This document shows positions 36,593 through 43,139 of a stretch of DNA of 64,000 bases, piece by piece. Position 1 is the stretch's first letter, and every line of letters begins with the position of its first letter. Position numbers and translations under genes: made by a program. This stretch comes from a virus. A model generated the notes under the pieces. That model worked only from the letters and a program-made list of their open reading frames with translations. It ran no database searches and was not told where the DNA came from. Location: IMG/VR virus record IMGVR_UViG_3300020021_000003, positions 1 to 64,000 of that record. One strand, written 5' to 3'.

Positions 36593-36698
36593 ATTAACAT
36601 CACAGCCTATCCTTCGCCTTTCGTCTTCTAGGACGTCGCGCAAGGCATGTTATGTACTCCTGAGCGGAGGATTTTTTACTAATACTCAGGACCGTTCG

Positions 36699-36769
36699 AG
36701 GGAAGACGGAGAATCGAACTCCGATAACTGGGGCCACATCCCAGTGCTTTGCCGTTAAGCTATCAACCC
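36699..36769 (-). tRNA. tRNA-His (GUG), weak acceptor stem
   Basis: Anticodon loop ATGTGGC on a perfect CTGGG/CCCAG stem; T arm intact. Acceptor GGGTTGA with TCTTCCC has two U-U oppositions, unusual and possibly a sign of decay. Confidence 0.7.
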
Positions 36770-36806
36770 AAAGACTAGTCTACACTAGCCGTCTTGCTTT
36801 GTAAAG

Positions 36807-36878
36807 TACGAACACCAGGAATTGAACTTAGAACTAGATTTTATCAGAATCTCGTGATAACCGTTTCACCATGCTCGC
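36807..36878 (-). tRNA. tRNA-Ile (GAU)
   Basis: Anticodon loop CTGATAA on AGATT/AATCT; acceptor GCGAGCA with TGTTCGT; one mismatch in the T stem. Confidence 0.85.
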
Positions 36879-36941
36879 ATTAATACTAGTACCGGTTTTT
36901 GTCGACGTGTTGTTTGAGAACCGGGTACACAAAACTCAAGG

Positions 36942-37014
36942 TAGGACATGAAGGAATTGAACCTTCTATCGTCAGGATATAAGCCTGCTGCATCGACCGT
37001 TATGCTAATGTCCC
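36942..37014 (-). tRNA. tRNA-Ile (UAU)
   Basis: Anticodon loop CTTATAT gives UAU, reading AUA directly; top pair of the anticodon stem is mismatched. Acceptor GGGACAT with ATGTCCT. Bacteria usually read AUA with a lysidine-modified CAU tRNA. Confidence 0.82.
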
Positions 37015-37123
37015 ATTAATGAGGTTGCTATTCCGGAGCCAAATACCTTTTACGCGCGATTAAGTATAAGACTCTTGCACGATATTACACCCATCCAACC
37101 CCCAATGGGAACACGTGACTAAG

Positions 37124-37207
37124 CGGAAAGTGTGGAGAATCGAACCCACTAGGGCATTAACCCCTACTACATTTCCAATGTAGCTGCTCACCGGTTGCAT
37201 ACTTTCC
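37124..37207 (-). tRNA. tRNA-Ser (GGA)
   Basis: Anticodon loop TTGGAAA; long variable arm; acceptor GGAAAGT with ACTTTCC; discriminator G. Confidence 0.92.
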
Positions 37208-37391
37208 ATAAGGCCCTTCCCATTTGAGCATCGCCGAGAGGCTTGGGAAGGGGTCGATTAAGCACTATACTAACATCTCCAGAGCGTTCGTGCAACCGAT
37301 CACTTCTCTGGTCTCAGACTAGCATTTTTCCTGAACATGGCAAAACCGGCTGCACGTGGTTGTCAGGCAGGCGAGTGAATCACCTGTGCTG

Positions 37392-37476
37392 CGGATGATG
37401 TAGGATTTGAACCCACGGAGCTGTTACACTCTCCAGTTTTCAAGACTGGTGCAATCGGCCGCTCTGCCAATCATCC
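37392..37476 (-). tRNA. tRNA-Ser (UGA)
   Basis: Anticodon loop CTTGAAA on CCAGT/ACTGG; long variable arm; acceptor GGATGAT with ATCATCC; discriminator G. Confidence 0.93.
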
Positions 37477-37569
37477 ATGCCATACTAGCTTTGTTCTATG
37501 ACGTCAGCCTATCAGCCGAAACTGGATTCTGGTCAAAAGCAGATCTACATATGGTTGAACTGCTCGGCG

Positions 37570-37656
37570 CGGAGATAACAGGATTCGAACCTGCGGAGGT
37601 TTTACCCTCTCTTCATTAGCAGTGAAGTGCCTTAAGCCGTACTCAGCCACATCTCC
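37570..37656 (-). tRNA. tRNA-Ser (GCU)
   Basis: Anticodon loop CTGCTAA on CTTCA/TGAAG; long variable arm; acceptor GGAGATG with TATCTCC; discriminator G. Confidence 0.93.
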
Positions 37657-37668
37657 ATTATTACTACG

Positions 37669-37744
37669 AGCGCATAGTGGGAATCGAACCCCTTGTAACG
37701 GCTTTGCAGGCCATCTCCATCCCAGACGAATTAACTCTACGCGC
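37669..37744 (-). tRNA. tRNA-Cys (GCA)
   Basis: Anticodon loop CTGCAAA; acceptor GCGCGTA with TATGCGC; discriminator U as usual for Cys. Confidence 0.92.
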
Positions 37745-37767
37745 ATAAAGGATTCTGTAGAATCCAG

Positions 37768-37847
37768 TGGAACTGCTGGGATTCGAACCCAGGTGCTGAT
37801 AACTTCCGACTTGCGGTTTTTACTACCAGACGAAACCAACCAGCCCC
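37768..37847 (-). tRNA. tRNA-like gene, anticodon arm unresolved
   Basis: Acceptor GGGGCTG pairs fully with CAGTTCC (with G-U), and the T arm CTGGG-TTCGAAT-CCCAG is perfect; length 80 nt. No 7-nt anticodon loop with U33 on a 5-bp stem can be placed in the middle (candidate hairpins GGTTT/AAACC and CCG/CGG). Either decayed or unusually folded. Confidence 0.45.
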
Positions 37848-37848
37848 G

Positions 37849-37917
37849 CTATATTACACACAGGACAATTACCAGCAGAACTGCTAGTACAAGCCACAGT
37901 GCTTCAAGTGCGTTCAT
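37849..37917 (-). CDS. Single-pass membrane micropeptide, 22 aa
   Basis: Between two tRNAs. ATG at 37917 has a near-perfect SD (AAGGAGG, 5-nt spacing) and the product MNALEALWLVLAVLLVIVLCVI is one hydrophobic helix. A second 22-codon frame (MERYSLTQEQEAW...) ends in a TGA overlapping this ATG (ATGA), which suggests a coupled leader peptide, though its own ribosome site is poorly spaced. Confidence 0.6.
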   Translation of the reverse strand: MNALEALWLVLAVLLVIVLCVI

Positions 37918-38007
37918 ATTATCCTCCTTGTAGATGCAGGGTACCAAGCCTCCTGCTCCTGGGTCAACGAATAACGTTCCATCTCCGTAGAAATCCCAGC
38001 CCTTACG

Positions 38008-38078
38008 TACCCGCTGAGGGAATCGAACCCCCGTCTTTGGTGTGTAAAACCAAGGCCCTCCCATTAGACGAAGCGGGC
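38008..38078 (-). tRNA. tRNA-Val (UAC)
   Basis: Anticodon loop TTTACAC on TTGGT/ACCAA; acceptor GCCCGCT with AGCGGGT; discriminator A. Confidence 0.92.
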
Positions 38079-38101
38079 AATACCCTTTCGGGCGATACTG
38101 C

Positions 38102-38287
38102 TTAAAACAATCCTGTACCTTTTAGCATATTAGCATATAGAATTTCTATTTCATTTGTATCTAGCCACTGGATCTTTACTATTCGTGATCCTTGCCAGTC
38201 GTACTCGTCTTCCAGCACACGAGCCTTGCGGTTACGTGGACCGAATGCTCCGTCACCTTCACGGAGAGGTGTACGTCTACCAAACAC
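38102..38287 (-). CDS. Hypothetical protein, 61 aa
   Basis: GTG start at 38287 with CAAGGAGATAAT upstream, one base after the stop of the 48-aa gene. Charged sequence with a beta-like end (GSRIVKIQWLDTNEIEILY). An upstream Met would overlap the neighbour heavily and lacks a ribosome site. Function unknown. Confidence 0.6.
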   Translation of the reverse strand: MFGRRTPLREGDGAFGPRNRKARVLEDEYDWQGSRIVKIQWLDTNEIEILYANMLKGTGLF

Positions 38288-38288
38288 A

Positions 38289-38435
38289 TTATCTCCTTGT
38301 AAGCTGTGCTTCAGTAAATAATCTGCCATTGACTTTGTACTTGCATAGTCCATGCATGCATTCACGAGCAGTTATCTTACCTTCACCACCCTGATAGGAA
38401 ACATGGTCTCCGATATTGAATTTATATCTGGACAC
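38289..38435 (-). CDS. Small KOW/SH3-like protein, 48 aa
   Basis: GTG start at 38435 preceded by CAGGAGG. Pattern YKFNIGDHVSYQGGEGKITAREC looks like a KOW/SH3 barrel (GDxVxxxxGxGxI). It starts just downstream of a tRNA-like gene. Function unknown. Confidence 0.62.
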   Translation of the reverse strand: MSRYKFNIGDHVSYQGGEGKITARECMHGLCKYKVNGRLFTEAQLTRR

Positions 38436-38456
38436 TATACCTCCTGAGTAGTTTGG

Positions 38457-38532
38457 TGGTATCCCCTGAATTTGAATCAGGAACTTCGTGCTTATGGCCC
38501 GATCGGTTAATAGATCTACTGACAATCTACCC
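38457..38532 (-). tRNA. tRNA-like gene, possibly Met (CAU) remnant
   Basis: T arm CCTGA-TTCAAAT-TCAGG is perfect and GGATACC-A-CCA follows, so a 3' CCA may be encoded. The acceptor has two mismatches. The anticodon region reads GGGCCATAAGCAC, like a Met loop (CTCATAA) lacking U33. Confidence 0.4.
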
Positions 38533-38623
38533 AACTAGTACACAAACCTTCACTGTCGCTACCACGGCCGATCCACGACGGTTCGTCAGTTTATGCTTTT
38601 CACAGCTTACCTACAGAATACCG

Positions 38624-38696
38624 TACCCCTGACTGGATTCGAACCAGCAATTTTCGGCTTAGAAGGCCGTTGAGTTGTCCCTTACTCTACAGAGGC
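38624..38696 (-). tRNA. tRNA-Arg (UCU)
   Basis: Anticodon loop CTTCTAA on CGGC/GCCG; acceptor GCCTCTG with CAGGGGT; T arm GCTGG-TTCGAAT-CCAGT. Confidence 0.9.
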
Positions 38697-38783
38697 ATAC
38701 GTAACAGACCTATTGTATCCGCTTCTCCTTCAGTCTGCTACTTCCAATTCGGGGAAGGAGCTGACGGCCCCAAATTTAAAACT

Positions 38784-39221
38784 TTAATCCCACCAGCCGT
38801 ACCAATCGTACTTGGAGTCAGTATAGATGTCAACTTCTTCCCAGTCTCCGTCCAGCAAAGCTTCTCTGATCTGCTGTCTCACTTTAGAGCGGATAGCTCC
38901 GTTTGTCAACTGCTTGATATCCTTGTTGCTTCGGATGTTCGGGTAGTACTCAAGCCAGTGACAGCAGTGCTTATCGTCTCGGTATCTTGAATCGTTAGGA
39001 CTTTCGGGAAGGTCCAGAGTACAGTCTACATACTCAGACCAGCTATTGTAAATACCAGCCATGTACCAGACTACTTCGTTGCCGTAGCCGTCCTTACGCA
39101 TGATAGGCTCTTCACCGATTCGTTCCCTATGGGTAACCAAGTGATGATGGTACGCATATCGGTCCATCTTAGGATCATTCTTGAGAACCCAATAAGGACG
39201 GTCCTTGAGTGTGCGAGACAT
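38784..39221 (-). CDS. Hypothetical protein, 145 aa
   Basis: His/Tyr/Trp-rich (RYAYHHHLVTHRERIG, then KHCCHWLEYY) with a helical, charged C-terminus. Embedded in the tRNA array. The pattern might hold a metal site, but no family is recognised. Confidence 0.7.
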   Translation of the reverse strand: MSRTLKDRPYWVLKNDPKMDRYAYHHHLVTHRERIGEEPIMRKDGYGNEVVWYMAGIYNSWSEYVDCTLDLPESPNDSRYRDDKHCCHWLEYYPNIRSNKDIKQLTNGAIRSKVRQQIREALLDGDWEEVDIYTDSKYDWYGWWD

Positions 39222-39253
39222 ACAAACCTCCGATAGTGCTAGGAGTTCTTACG

Positions 39254-39300
39254 TGTCGGTAGAGGGATTCGAACCCCCGACTTCCTCACCAACTGAGTAG
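39254..39300 (-). pseudogene. tRNA remnant without anticodon arm
   Basis: Intact T arm (GGGGG-TTCGAAT-CCCTC) and 3' acceptor TACCGAC with discriminator A, preceded by a D-arm-like CTACTCAGTTGGTGAG but no anticodon arm. Its acceptor complement GTCGGTA is found 0.56 kb away at 39849-39855, on the far side of the HNH gene. Confidence 0.6.
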
Positions 39301-39312
39301 ACGCTTTTAACG

Positions 39313-39388
39313 TACCCCTGACTGGATTCGAACCAGCATGTGTCCATTAACCTTTCAACGCGTTCGTAGCGCGAGGGTATACAGAGGC
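39313..39388 (-). pseudogene. tRNA-like element overlapping HNH 3' end
   Basis: Acceptor GCCTCTG/CAGGGGT and the T arm are the same as in tRNA-Arg(UCU) at 38624, and the length is 76 nt, but the middle is the last 42 bp of the HNH gene. A hairpin CGCG-CTACGAA-CGCG with an Arg ACG-type loop takes the place of the D arm. Probably non-functional. Confidence 0.5.
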
Positions 39389-39811
39389 AGGACCAGTCCA
39401 CCATCCAAACTGCTCAAAGGTCTTTCTCCTGTGACAGTTTGCACATAGTACCTGGCATTTATCAATCTCAGCTTGAACAGTCTCAATCTTAGAGACATTC
39501 TTGGCTGCTTCACTAATGTTGAACGATTTGATAGAAGGATCTAGATGATCAAACTCTAGCATACGTGGATCAGTTTCACCACAGTGAACACAAGGATGAT
39601 CAAGTAAGTAGCTCCAGACGTACTCTCGTATTATCTGTATATATCTTAGATCGTTCTTTCTAGCCTTGTCAAGATAGACTTGCTTGTTAGCTGTGTAATG
39701 ATCCCTGTTGTATTGGTTGTGGCAGGGCTTACACATTGAGCTTTTCGAAGCAAACTCACTTAATGGCTTTTCGATACTGCACTTGCTACATGTCTTCATG
39801 CTATTAATCAT
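39347..39811 (-). CDS. HNH endonuclease, 154 aa
   Basis: Zinc-finger N-terminus (CSKCSIEKPLSEF, then CKPCHNQYNRDHY) and HNH core: CVHCGETDPRMLEFDHLDP and CQVLCANCHRRKT. Typical small phage homing endonuclease. It is flanked by the 9-bp direct repeat CGTTCGTAG (39361-39369 and 39816-39824) and by separated halves of a tRNA-Arg-like gene. Confidence 0.9.
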   Translation of the reverse strand: MINSMKTCSKCSIEKPLSEFASKSSMCKPCHNQYNRDHYTANKQVYLDKARKNDLRYIQIIREYVWSYLLDHPCVHCGETDPRMLEFDHLDPSIKSFNISEAAKNVSKIETVQAEIDKCQVLCANCHRRKTFEQFGWWTGPASVYPRATNALKG

Positions 39812-39817
39812 AGCACG

Positions 39818-39855
39818 TTCGTAGGCAAGTGCTCTATCCGCTGAGCTATACCGAC
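39818..39855 (-). pseudogene. 5' half of tRNA-Arg (ACG)
   Basis: Acceptor 5' strand GTCGGTA, canonical D arm (GCTCAGCGGATAGAGC), anticodon 5' stem CTTGC and loop CTACGAA. The sequence then runs into the HNH gene, whose ATG lies 7 nt further. Its 3' half appears to be at 39254-39300. Confidence 0.65.
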
Positions 39856-39877
39856 AGAGCCCCGAAGGGCTTGATAC

Positions 39878-40162
39878 TTAGTATTGAATTTGTTCTCCGT
39901 TGATATAGAGAACATATCCCTTGGGAAGCCCAATGTCAACTCGTCCAGCCCGTTGCTTTACAGTGACGCCACCAGCCTGAGTAATGCTGATGCTGCTGTT
40001 GTCACTGAATACATTATTGTAACTTCCAGCCCCAGCAGTACGATTACCCGTTCCTCTTACCTTAACACTACTATTTGTTCCAATAGCGTTGCCAGTGATA
40101 TTCCCACCAGCTTGAACGATCGTGCTGTTCTTGCCGCCACGAGCCCTCTGAAAAATCTGCAC
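39878..40162 (-). CDS. Hypothetical Gly/Asn-rich protein, 94 aa
   Basis: Composed of short beta-repeat-like units (STIVQAGGNITGN, SISITQAGGVTVKQ) ending VLYINGEQIQY. Could form a beta-solenoid. It lies directly after the NlpC/P60-like gene in the array. No family recognised. Confidence 0.6.
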   Translation of the reverse strand: MQIFQRARGGKNSTIVQAGGNITGNAIGTNSSVKVRGTGNRTAGAGSYNNVFSDNSSISITQAGGVTVKQRAGRVDIGLPKGYVLYINGEQIQY

Positions 40163-40169
40163 TGTGCTC

Positions 40170-40655
40170 CTATTCAGTGAACGGAATCAACTGTCCTGGT
40201 GTTACTAGGCTTGGCAGTCTGTCATCAGTGAAGAGATGAACACCGGCCATGCTGTACACGTAGTCCACAATCTGAGAACAGATCATGTGCTTTGATTTCA
40301 CTACTCTAGCAGTCAAGAAGGGCACTGGCAAGTGGAACCTCTTGGCCGCAATAGCAAAGTAGTCCAGGAAGCTGTATGGGACGCCCTTGAGAGCTGCTGC
40401 GTAGTCTATGATGTCCTTGCGCTGTTCGATCGCCAGGGGCACCGTAGAGACCCGTACAGAGGCATACTTGGAGGCATCAGAGACGATCGCACCACCAGGC
40501 ATAGCTTCAAGGATCTTTCCGTTGTACATGTAGATGAAAGCGTGCTCATAGTTCTTGAAGCCGTCTCCGTTAAGCCATTGGCCTAATCGGATGAGAAAGC
40601 CTACTCCACCAGGAATACTTGTTAAGCCGAAATCTCCTGGCTGGGCGTCTCTCAT
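40170..40655 (-). CDS. Permuted NlpC/P60-like (YiiX/LRAT-type) protein, 161 aa
   Basis: Begins RDAQPGDFGLTSIPG, with a His in NYEHAFIYM (His38) and a downstream catalytic-type Cys in MICSQIVDYVY (Cys126): the His-before-Cys order of permuted papain-like folds (YiiX/YebB). Such enzymes cleave amide bonds in peptidoglycan or lipids. It is too small and lacks a wall-binding domain for a typical endolysin. Confidence 0.78.
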   Translation of the reverse strand: MRDAQPGDFGLTSIPGGVGFLIRLGQWLNGDGFKNYEHAFIYMYNGKILEAMPGGAIVSDASKYASVRVSTVPLAIEQRKDIIDYAAALKGVPYSFLDYFAIAAKRFHLPVPFLTARVVKSKHMICSQIVDYVYSMAGVHLFTDDRLPSLVTPGQLIPFTE

Positions 40656-40672
40656 ATCTCTCCTCGTTAAAG

Positions 40673-40745
40673 TGCTGGCAGCAGGGATCGAACCCGCAGA
40701 ATTTCGATTAAAAGTCGAATACCGTAGCCATTTGGTTATACCAGC
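40673..40745 (-). tRNA. tRNA-Lys (UUU)
   Basis: Anticodon loop CTTTTAA on TTCGA/TCGAA; acceptor GCTGGTA with TGCCAGC; discriminator A. Confidence 0.93.
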
Positions 40746-40771
40746 ATACAGCCCTTTCGGGCCGGTCGAAC

Positions 40772-41245
40772 TTACTTGCCTGTACCAGCCTGTGCAGTGA
40801 TGGTAGGAACGCCACCCTGTCCATCAGGGACATAGATAACAGTGTTGTTCTTTCCAGACTGTGCAATAGCCTGTAGCGCCTGAATCTGCTCCCATTGAAG
40901 ATACATGGGGGTCAGGGTCTTGGCAATCTCATCCTGTGCCCTACGGACACCTACAGCCTGCTGGAAACGAATGTCAGCCTGCTGTTCAGTAACCTGAAGC
41001 TGTTGCTTCTGGTTGGAAATTTCGATCTCAGTCACTTGGACCTTGTTGTTCGCGGCGATAATCGCGTTCTTAGCAGCGTTGTTTGCCTTGATGGTAGCAT
41101 TCTGTGCATTAGTATTCGCATTCTTAGTACTCTGTGAACGGTTGAAATCACTGCAACCAGCAACACCACCAGTCAAAATACCACCTGCAACCACAACGAC
41201 GACTAGCCAACTAGCAGCAACAGCAAGGGGATTGGACTGTGCCAT
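40772..41245 (-). CDS. Lipoprotein with coiled coil, SPFH-like C-terminus, 157 aa
   Basis: N-terminal hydrophobic segment with a lipobox (GVAGC, Cys31), then a repetitive Asn/Ala/Lys helical region (NAKNAIIAANNK) and a C-terminus TPMYLQWEQIQALQAIA...NNTVIYVPDG that resembles the tail of SPFH/band-7 proteins in other phages. Likely anchored outside the membrane; could act in superinfection exclusion or lysis timing, unproven. Confidence 0.72.
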   Translation of the reverse strand: MAQSNPLAVAASWLVVVVVAGGILTGGVAGCSDFNRSQSTKNANTNAQNATIKANNAAKNAIIAANNKVQVTEIEISNQKQQLQVTEQQADIRFQQAVGVRRAQDEIAKTLTPMYLQWEQIQALQAIAQSGKNNTVIYVPDGQGGVPTITAQAGTGK

Positions 41246-41282
41246 ATTCTTTTTGCCTCCGAATTAGTACTCCGTTATAACG

Positions 41283-41353
41283 AGCCTCACCAGGGAATCG
41301 GACCCTGTTCCACGCCTTACGAAAGCGTTATTCTACCAGTGAACTAATGAGGC
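41283..41353 (-). tRNA. tRNA-Thr (CGU)
   Basis: Anticodon loop TTCGTAA on ACGCT/GGCGT; acceptor GCCTCAT with GTGAGGC; discriminator U. Confidence 0.9.
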
Positions 41354-41399
41354 AGAGCCGGGCGGGTACCATGCCTGGTATGCATTCCCTAACCCAACG

Positions 41400-41472
41400 A
41401 GCCTTATCTCGGAGTCGAACCGAGTCTCTCTCCGTACCAAGGAGAAGTGCTAACCATAGTCACTAATAAGGC
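41400..41472 (-). tRNA. tRNA-Thr (GGU)
   Basis: Anticodon loop TTGGTAC on TCTCC/GGAGA; acceptor GCCTTAT with ATAAGGC; discriminator U. Confidence 0.92.
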
Positions 41473-41485
41473 ATTACTACTTACG

Positions 41486-41556
41486 TACTCCTCCGGGGTA
41501 TCGAACCCCGTTCCGCTGGGTAAGAGCCAGCTACATCACCTTAATGCTTGAGGAGC
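41486..41556 (-). tRNA. tRNA-Lys (CUU)
   Basis: Anticodon loop CTCTTAC on GCTGG/CCAGC; acceptor GCTCCTC with GAGGAGT; T arm CGGGG/CCCCG. Confidence 0.92.
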
Positions 41557-41559
41557 ATA

Positions 41560-41582
41560 AGCCTTACTGTTTTAGTAAGGCT
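41560..41582. terminator. Hairpin after 81-aa gene, weak terminator
   Basis: Perfect 9-bp stem AGCCTTACT/AGTAAGGCT with loop GTTTT, 7 bp past the stop codon of the next gene. No T-run follows on the minus strand, so it may be a processing site instead. Confidence 0.45.
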
Positions 41583-41588
41583 GCCAAA

Positions 41589-41834
41589 CTATGAGAATCC
41601 TTTACCGTTCATGTGCTTATCGCAGAAGGAGTTACCCTCAGAAGCTTCGTCCTTACATGTCCGCTTCTCACAGATGTAAGGAGTAGAACCAGCAGTCCAC
41701 TTCTCCCGATCTTCCGCAGTCCAGCCCTTTGGATCAGGAGGACCAAGTTTGATGCCGTGAATATTTGTCTTTGACTTCCCCGGCTTAGCAGGTGGCTCTG
41801 CACCTGCTGGGTACTTCGGTGTCCAGAATCCCAT
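41589..41834 (-). CDS. Small zinc-finger-like protein, 81 aa
   Basis: Pro/Lys-rich N-terminal half and a C-terminal CEKRTC...FCDKHM pattern (C-x4-C, C-x2-H) that could bind zinc. SD AGGAGG precedes the ATG. Function unknown. Confidence 0.62.
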   Translation of the reverse strand: MGFWTPKYPAGAEPPAKPGKSKTNIHGIKLGPPDPKGWTAEDREKWTAGSTPYICEKRTCKDEASEGNSFCDKHMNGKGFS

Positions 41835-41865
41835 AGTTTTGCCTCCTATGTCAATGAATAAAACG

Positions 41866-41935
41866 TGGAGCTAGTCGGAATCGAACCGACTGCAACGACT
41901 TTGCAAAAGTAGTCCGCTACCTCAGCGTTAGCCCC
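41866..41935 (-). tRNA. tRNA-Ala (UGC)
   Basis: Anticodon loop TTTGCAA, one mismatch in the anticodon stem (CTACT/AGTCG); acceptor GGGGCTA with TAGCTCC; discriminator A. The acceptor lacks the usual G3-U70 position but has a G-U at pair 3. Confidence 0.85.
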
Positions 41936-42057
41936 ATTGTAGGTGGTGTCCCCGTTATCACTGCACGACGACTCCAAGATAAGCATTAGCCCAGTGATAC
42001 TCAGCATATCTTATCCCAGAAGGCATCCACATACTCGTTGCCCTTCGGTGTTCTTAT

Positions 42058-42087
42058 ATCTTAGCAGATCAACTAGTGGCTAGTCAA
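42058..42087 (-). promoter_or_regulatory. Promoter inside tRNA array
   Basis: TTGACT (42087-42082), 18 bp, TAAGAT (42063-42058) on the minus strand, just past the terminator at 42105-42142 and upstream of tRNA-Ala. Confidence 0.65.
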
Positions 42088-42104
42088 CCTGTGGTACGTT
42101 ATAA

Positions 42105-42142
42105 GGGTAAAAATAATCTCCACCAGTATTTCTACGGTGGAG
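42105..42142 (-). terminator. Terminator inside tRNA array
   Basis: 7-bp stem CTCCACC/GGTGGAG (42118-42124 with 42136-42142) followed on the minus strand by ATTATTTTTACCC. Follows tRNA-Asn. Confidence 0.7.
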
Positions 42143-42152
42143 AGGATTAAGG

Positions 42153-42224
42153 CTCCCACAGCTGGATTCGAACCAACAACCTTGGAGTTAACAGCTCCCT
42201 GCTCTGCCATTGAGCTATGCGGGA
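42153..42224 (-). tRNA. tRNA-Asn (GUU)
   Basis: Anticodon loop CTGTTAA on GGAG/CTCC; acceptor TCCCGCA with TGTGGGA; discriminator G. Confidence 0.93.
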
Positions 42225-42272
42225 AAAACCTGAACCACAAGGGAACAGGTGGGTTATAACTTACTACTTAAC

Positions 42273-42302
42273 ATGATACTCGAAGTTGTTTTCTCATGTC
42301 AA
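42273..42302 (-). promoter_or_regulatory. Promoter for tRNA-Asn segment
   Basis: Consensus TTGACA (42302-42297), 18 bp, TATCAT (42278-42273) on the minus strand, about 50 bp before tRNA-Asn. Confidence 0.75.
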
Positions 42303-42308
42303 GCAAAG

Positions 42309-42377
42309 CACGCCCCGTAGGAATCGAACCCACGCTTAGAGGTTTGGAATCTCTAGTACTACCATTATACGAGAGGC
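42309..42377 (-). tRNA. tRNA-Trp (CCA)
   Basis: Anticodon loop TTCCAAA on AGAGA/CCTCT (last pair A-C); acceptor GCCTCTC with GGGGCGT, one C-C mismatch; discriminator G; short D arm. Confidence 0.78.
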
Positions 42378-42423
42378 ATAAGTTGGTTCCGTTGTTCATG
42401 CCCAACGGTTTCCTAAAAGCTCG

Positions 42424-42497
42424 TACGGGTGGAGGGACTCGAACCCCCGACGCATGGTTTCTAAGACCACGTCCTCTAGCCACTGGGATACACCCGC
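42424..42497 (-). tRNA. tRNA-Leu (UAG), short variable loop
   Basis: Anticodon loop CTTAGAA on GTGGT/ACCAT; acceptor GCGGGTG with CACCCGT. The variable region is only about 5 nt, whereas bacterial tRNA-Leu has a long arm. Confidence 0.85.
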
Positions 42498-42562
42498 ATA
42501 CTGGACTACCTACGATTAAGTTGTATACCTGGAGCTTATCACACGTTACAACGGTTGTCCAG

Positions 42563-42635
42563 TAGTTCTAGTCGGACTCGAACCGACACTGTTTCGATTT
42601 TAAGTCGAATGCCTCTGCCATTGGGCTATAGAACC
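42563..42635 (-). tRNA. tRNA-Leu (UAA), short variable loop
   Basis: Anticodon loop CTTAAAA on TTCGA/TCGAA; acceptor GGTTCTA with TAGAACT; variable loop about 5 nt, again class I in shape. Confidence 0.85.
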
Positions 42636-42687
42636 ATAGATCTACTAGGAGTGTTCTAGTTCTGTGTTTATACTTCCGTTCAATACG

Positions 42688-42761
42688 TACTCCAGGTCGG
42701 ACTTGAACCGACACTAGCACAGTTTTTGAGACTGTGTCCTCTGCCATTGGGATACTGGAGC
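42688..42761 (-). tRNA. tRNA-Leu (CAA), short variable loop
   Basis: Anticodon loop CTCAAAA on ACAGT/ACTGT; acceptor GCTCCAG with CTGGAGT; variable loop about 6 nt. Confidence 0.85.
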
Positions 42762-42840
42762 ATAAGGTGAGGGTCTGGAACCATTGTCCAGTCTCACCAC
42801 ACAGGTCTTTAGCTTTTAGTCGGGTCAACGCTTTCCACTT

Positions 42841-42870
42841 ACTGTACCCCGGAAGTACCATCCACGTCAA
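42841..42870 (-). promoter_or_regulatory. Putative promoter for Leu tRNAs
   Basis: TTGACG (42870-42865), 18 bp, TACAGT (42846-42841) on the minus strand. It lies in the gene-free gap 42762-43000 between tRNA-Thr(UGU) and tRNA-Leu(CAA). A GGTGAG/CTCACC hairpin (about 42767-42802) follows. Confidence 0.5.
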
Positions 42871-42999
42871 GCTGTCCGTGCCAGGAGTTACTGTGCAGAA
42901 CCTAAAAACTATTCGATGGGAAAGCACGTTCGTAGCATATTACAGGGGCGGTAAAACCGATTACAATCGCTAGCAGATTACCCAGACCATCGAATAAAG

Positions 43000-43074
43000 A
43001 GCCCCATGTCGGATTCGAACCGACGACCTGCGCTTTACAAGAGCGCTGCTCTGACCGGACTGAGCTAACAGGGC
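43000..43074 (-). tRNA. tRNA-Thr (UGU)
   Basis: Anticodon loop CTTGTAA on GCGCT/AGCGC; acceptor GCCCTGT with ATGGGGC; discriminator U. Confidence 0.92.
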
Positions 43075-43139
43075 AATCCCACTATATCCTATTACCCAGC
43101 GCAAGTGGTCAACGCCAGAACCCGTATTAGGGGGTTATA

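Noticed and set aside
39254-39855. Group I intron inside tRNA-Arg (ACG)
   Set aside because: The gap contains an HNH gene and a second tRNA-like piece, but I could not find intron core pairings or a 3' anticodon stem that would restore the tRNA; kept only as a finding to test.
40170-40655. Endolysin
   Set aside because: Permuted NlpC/P60-like protein without a wall-binding domain and not beside a holin; no endolysin is claimed in this window.
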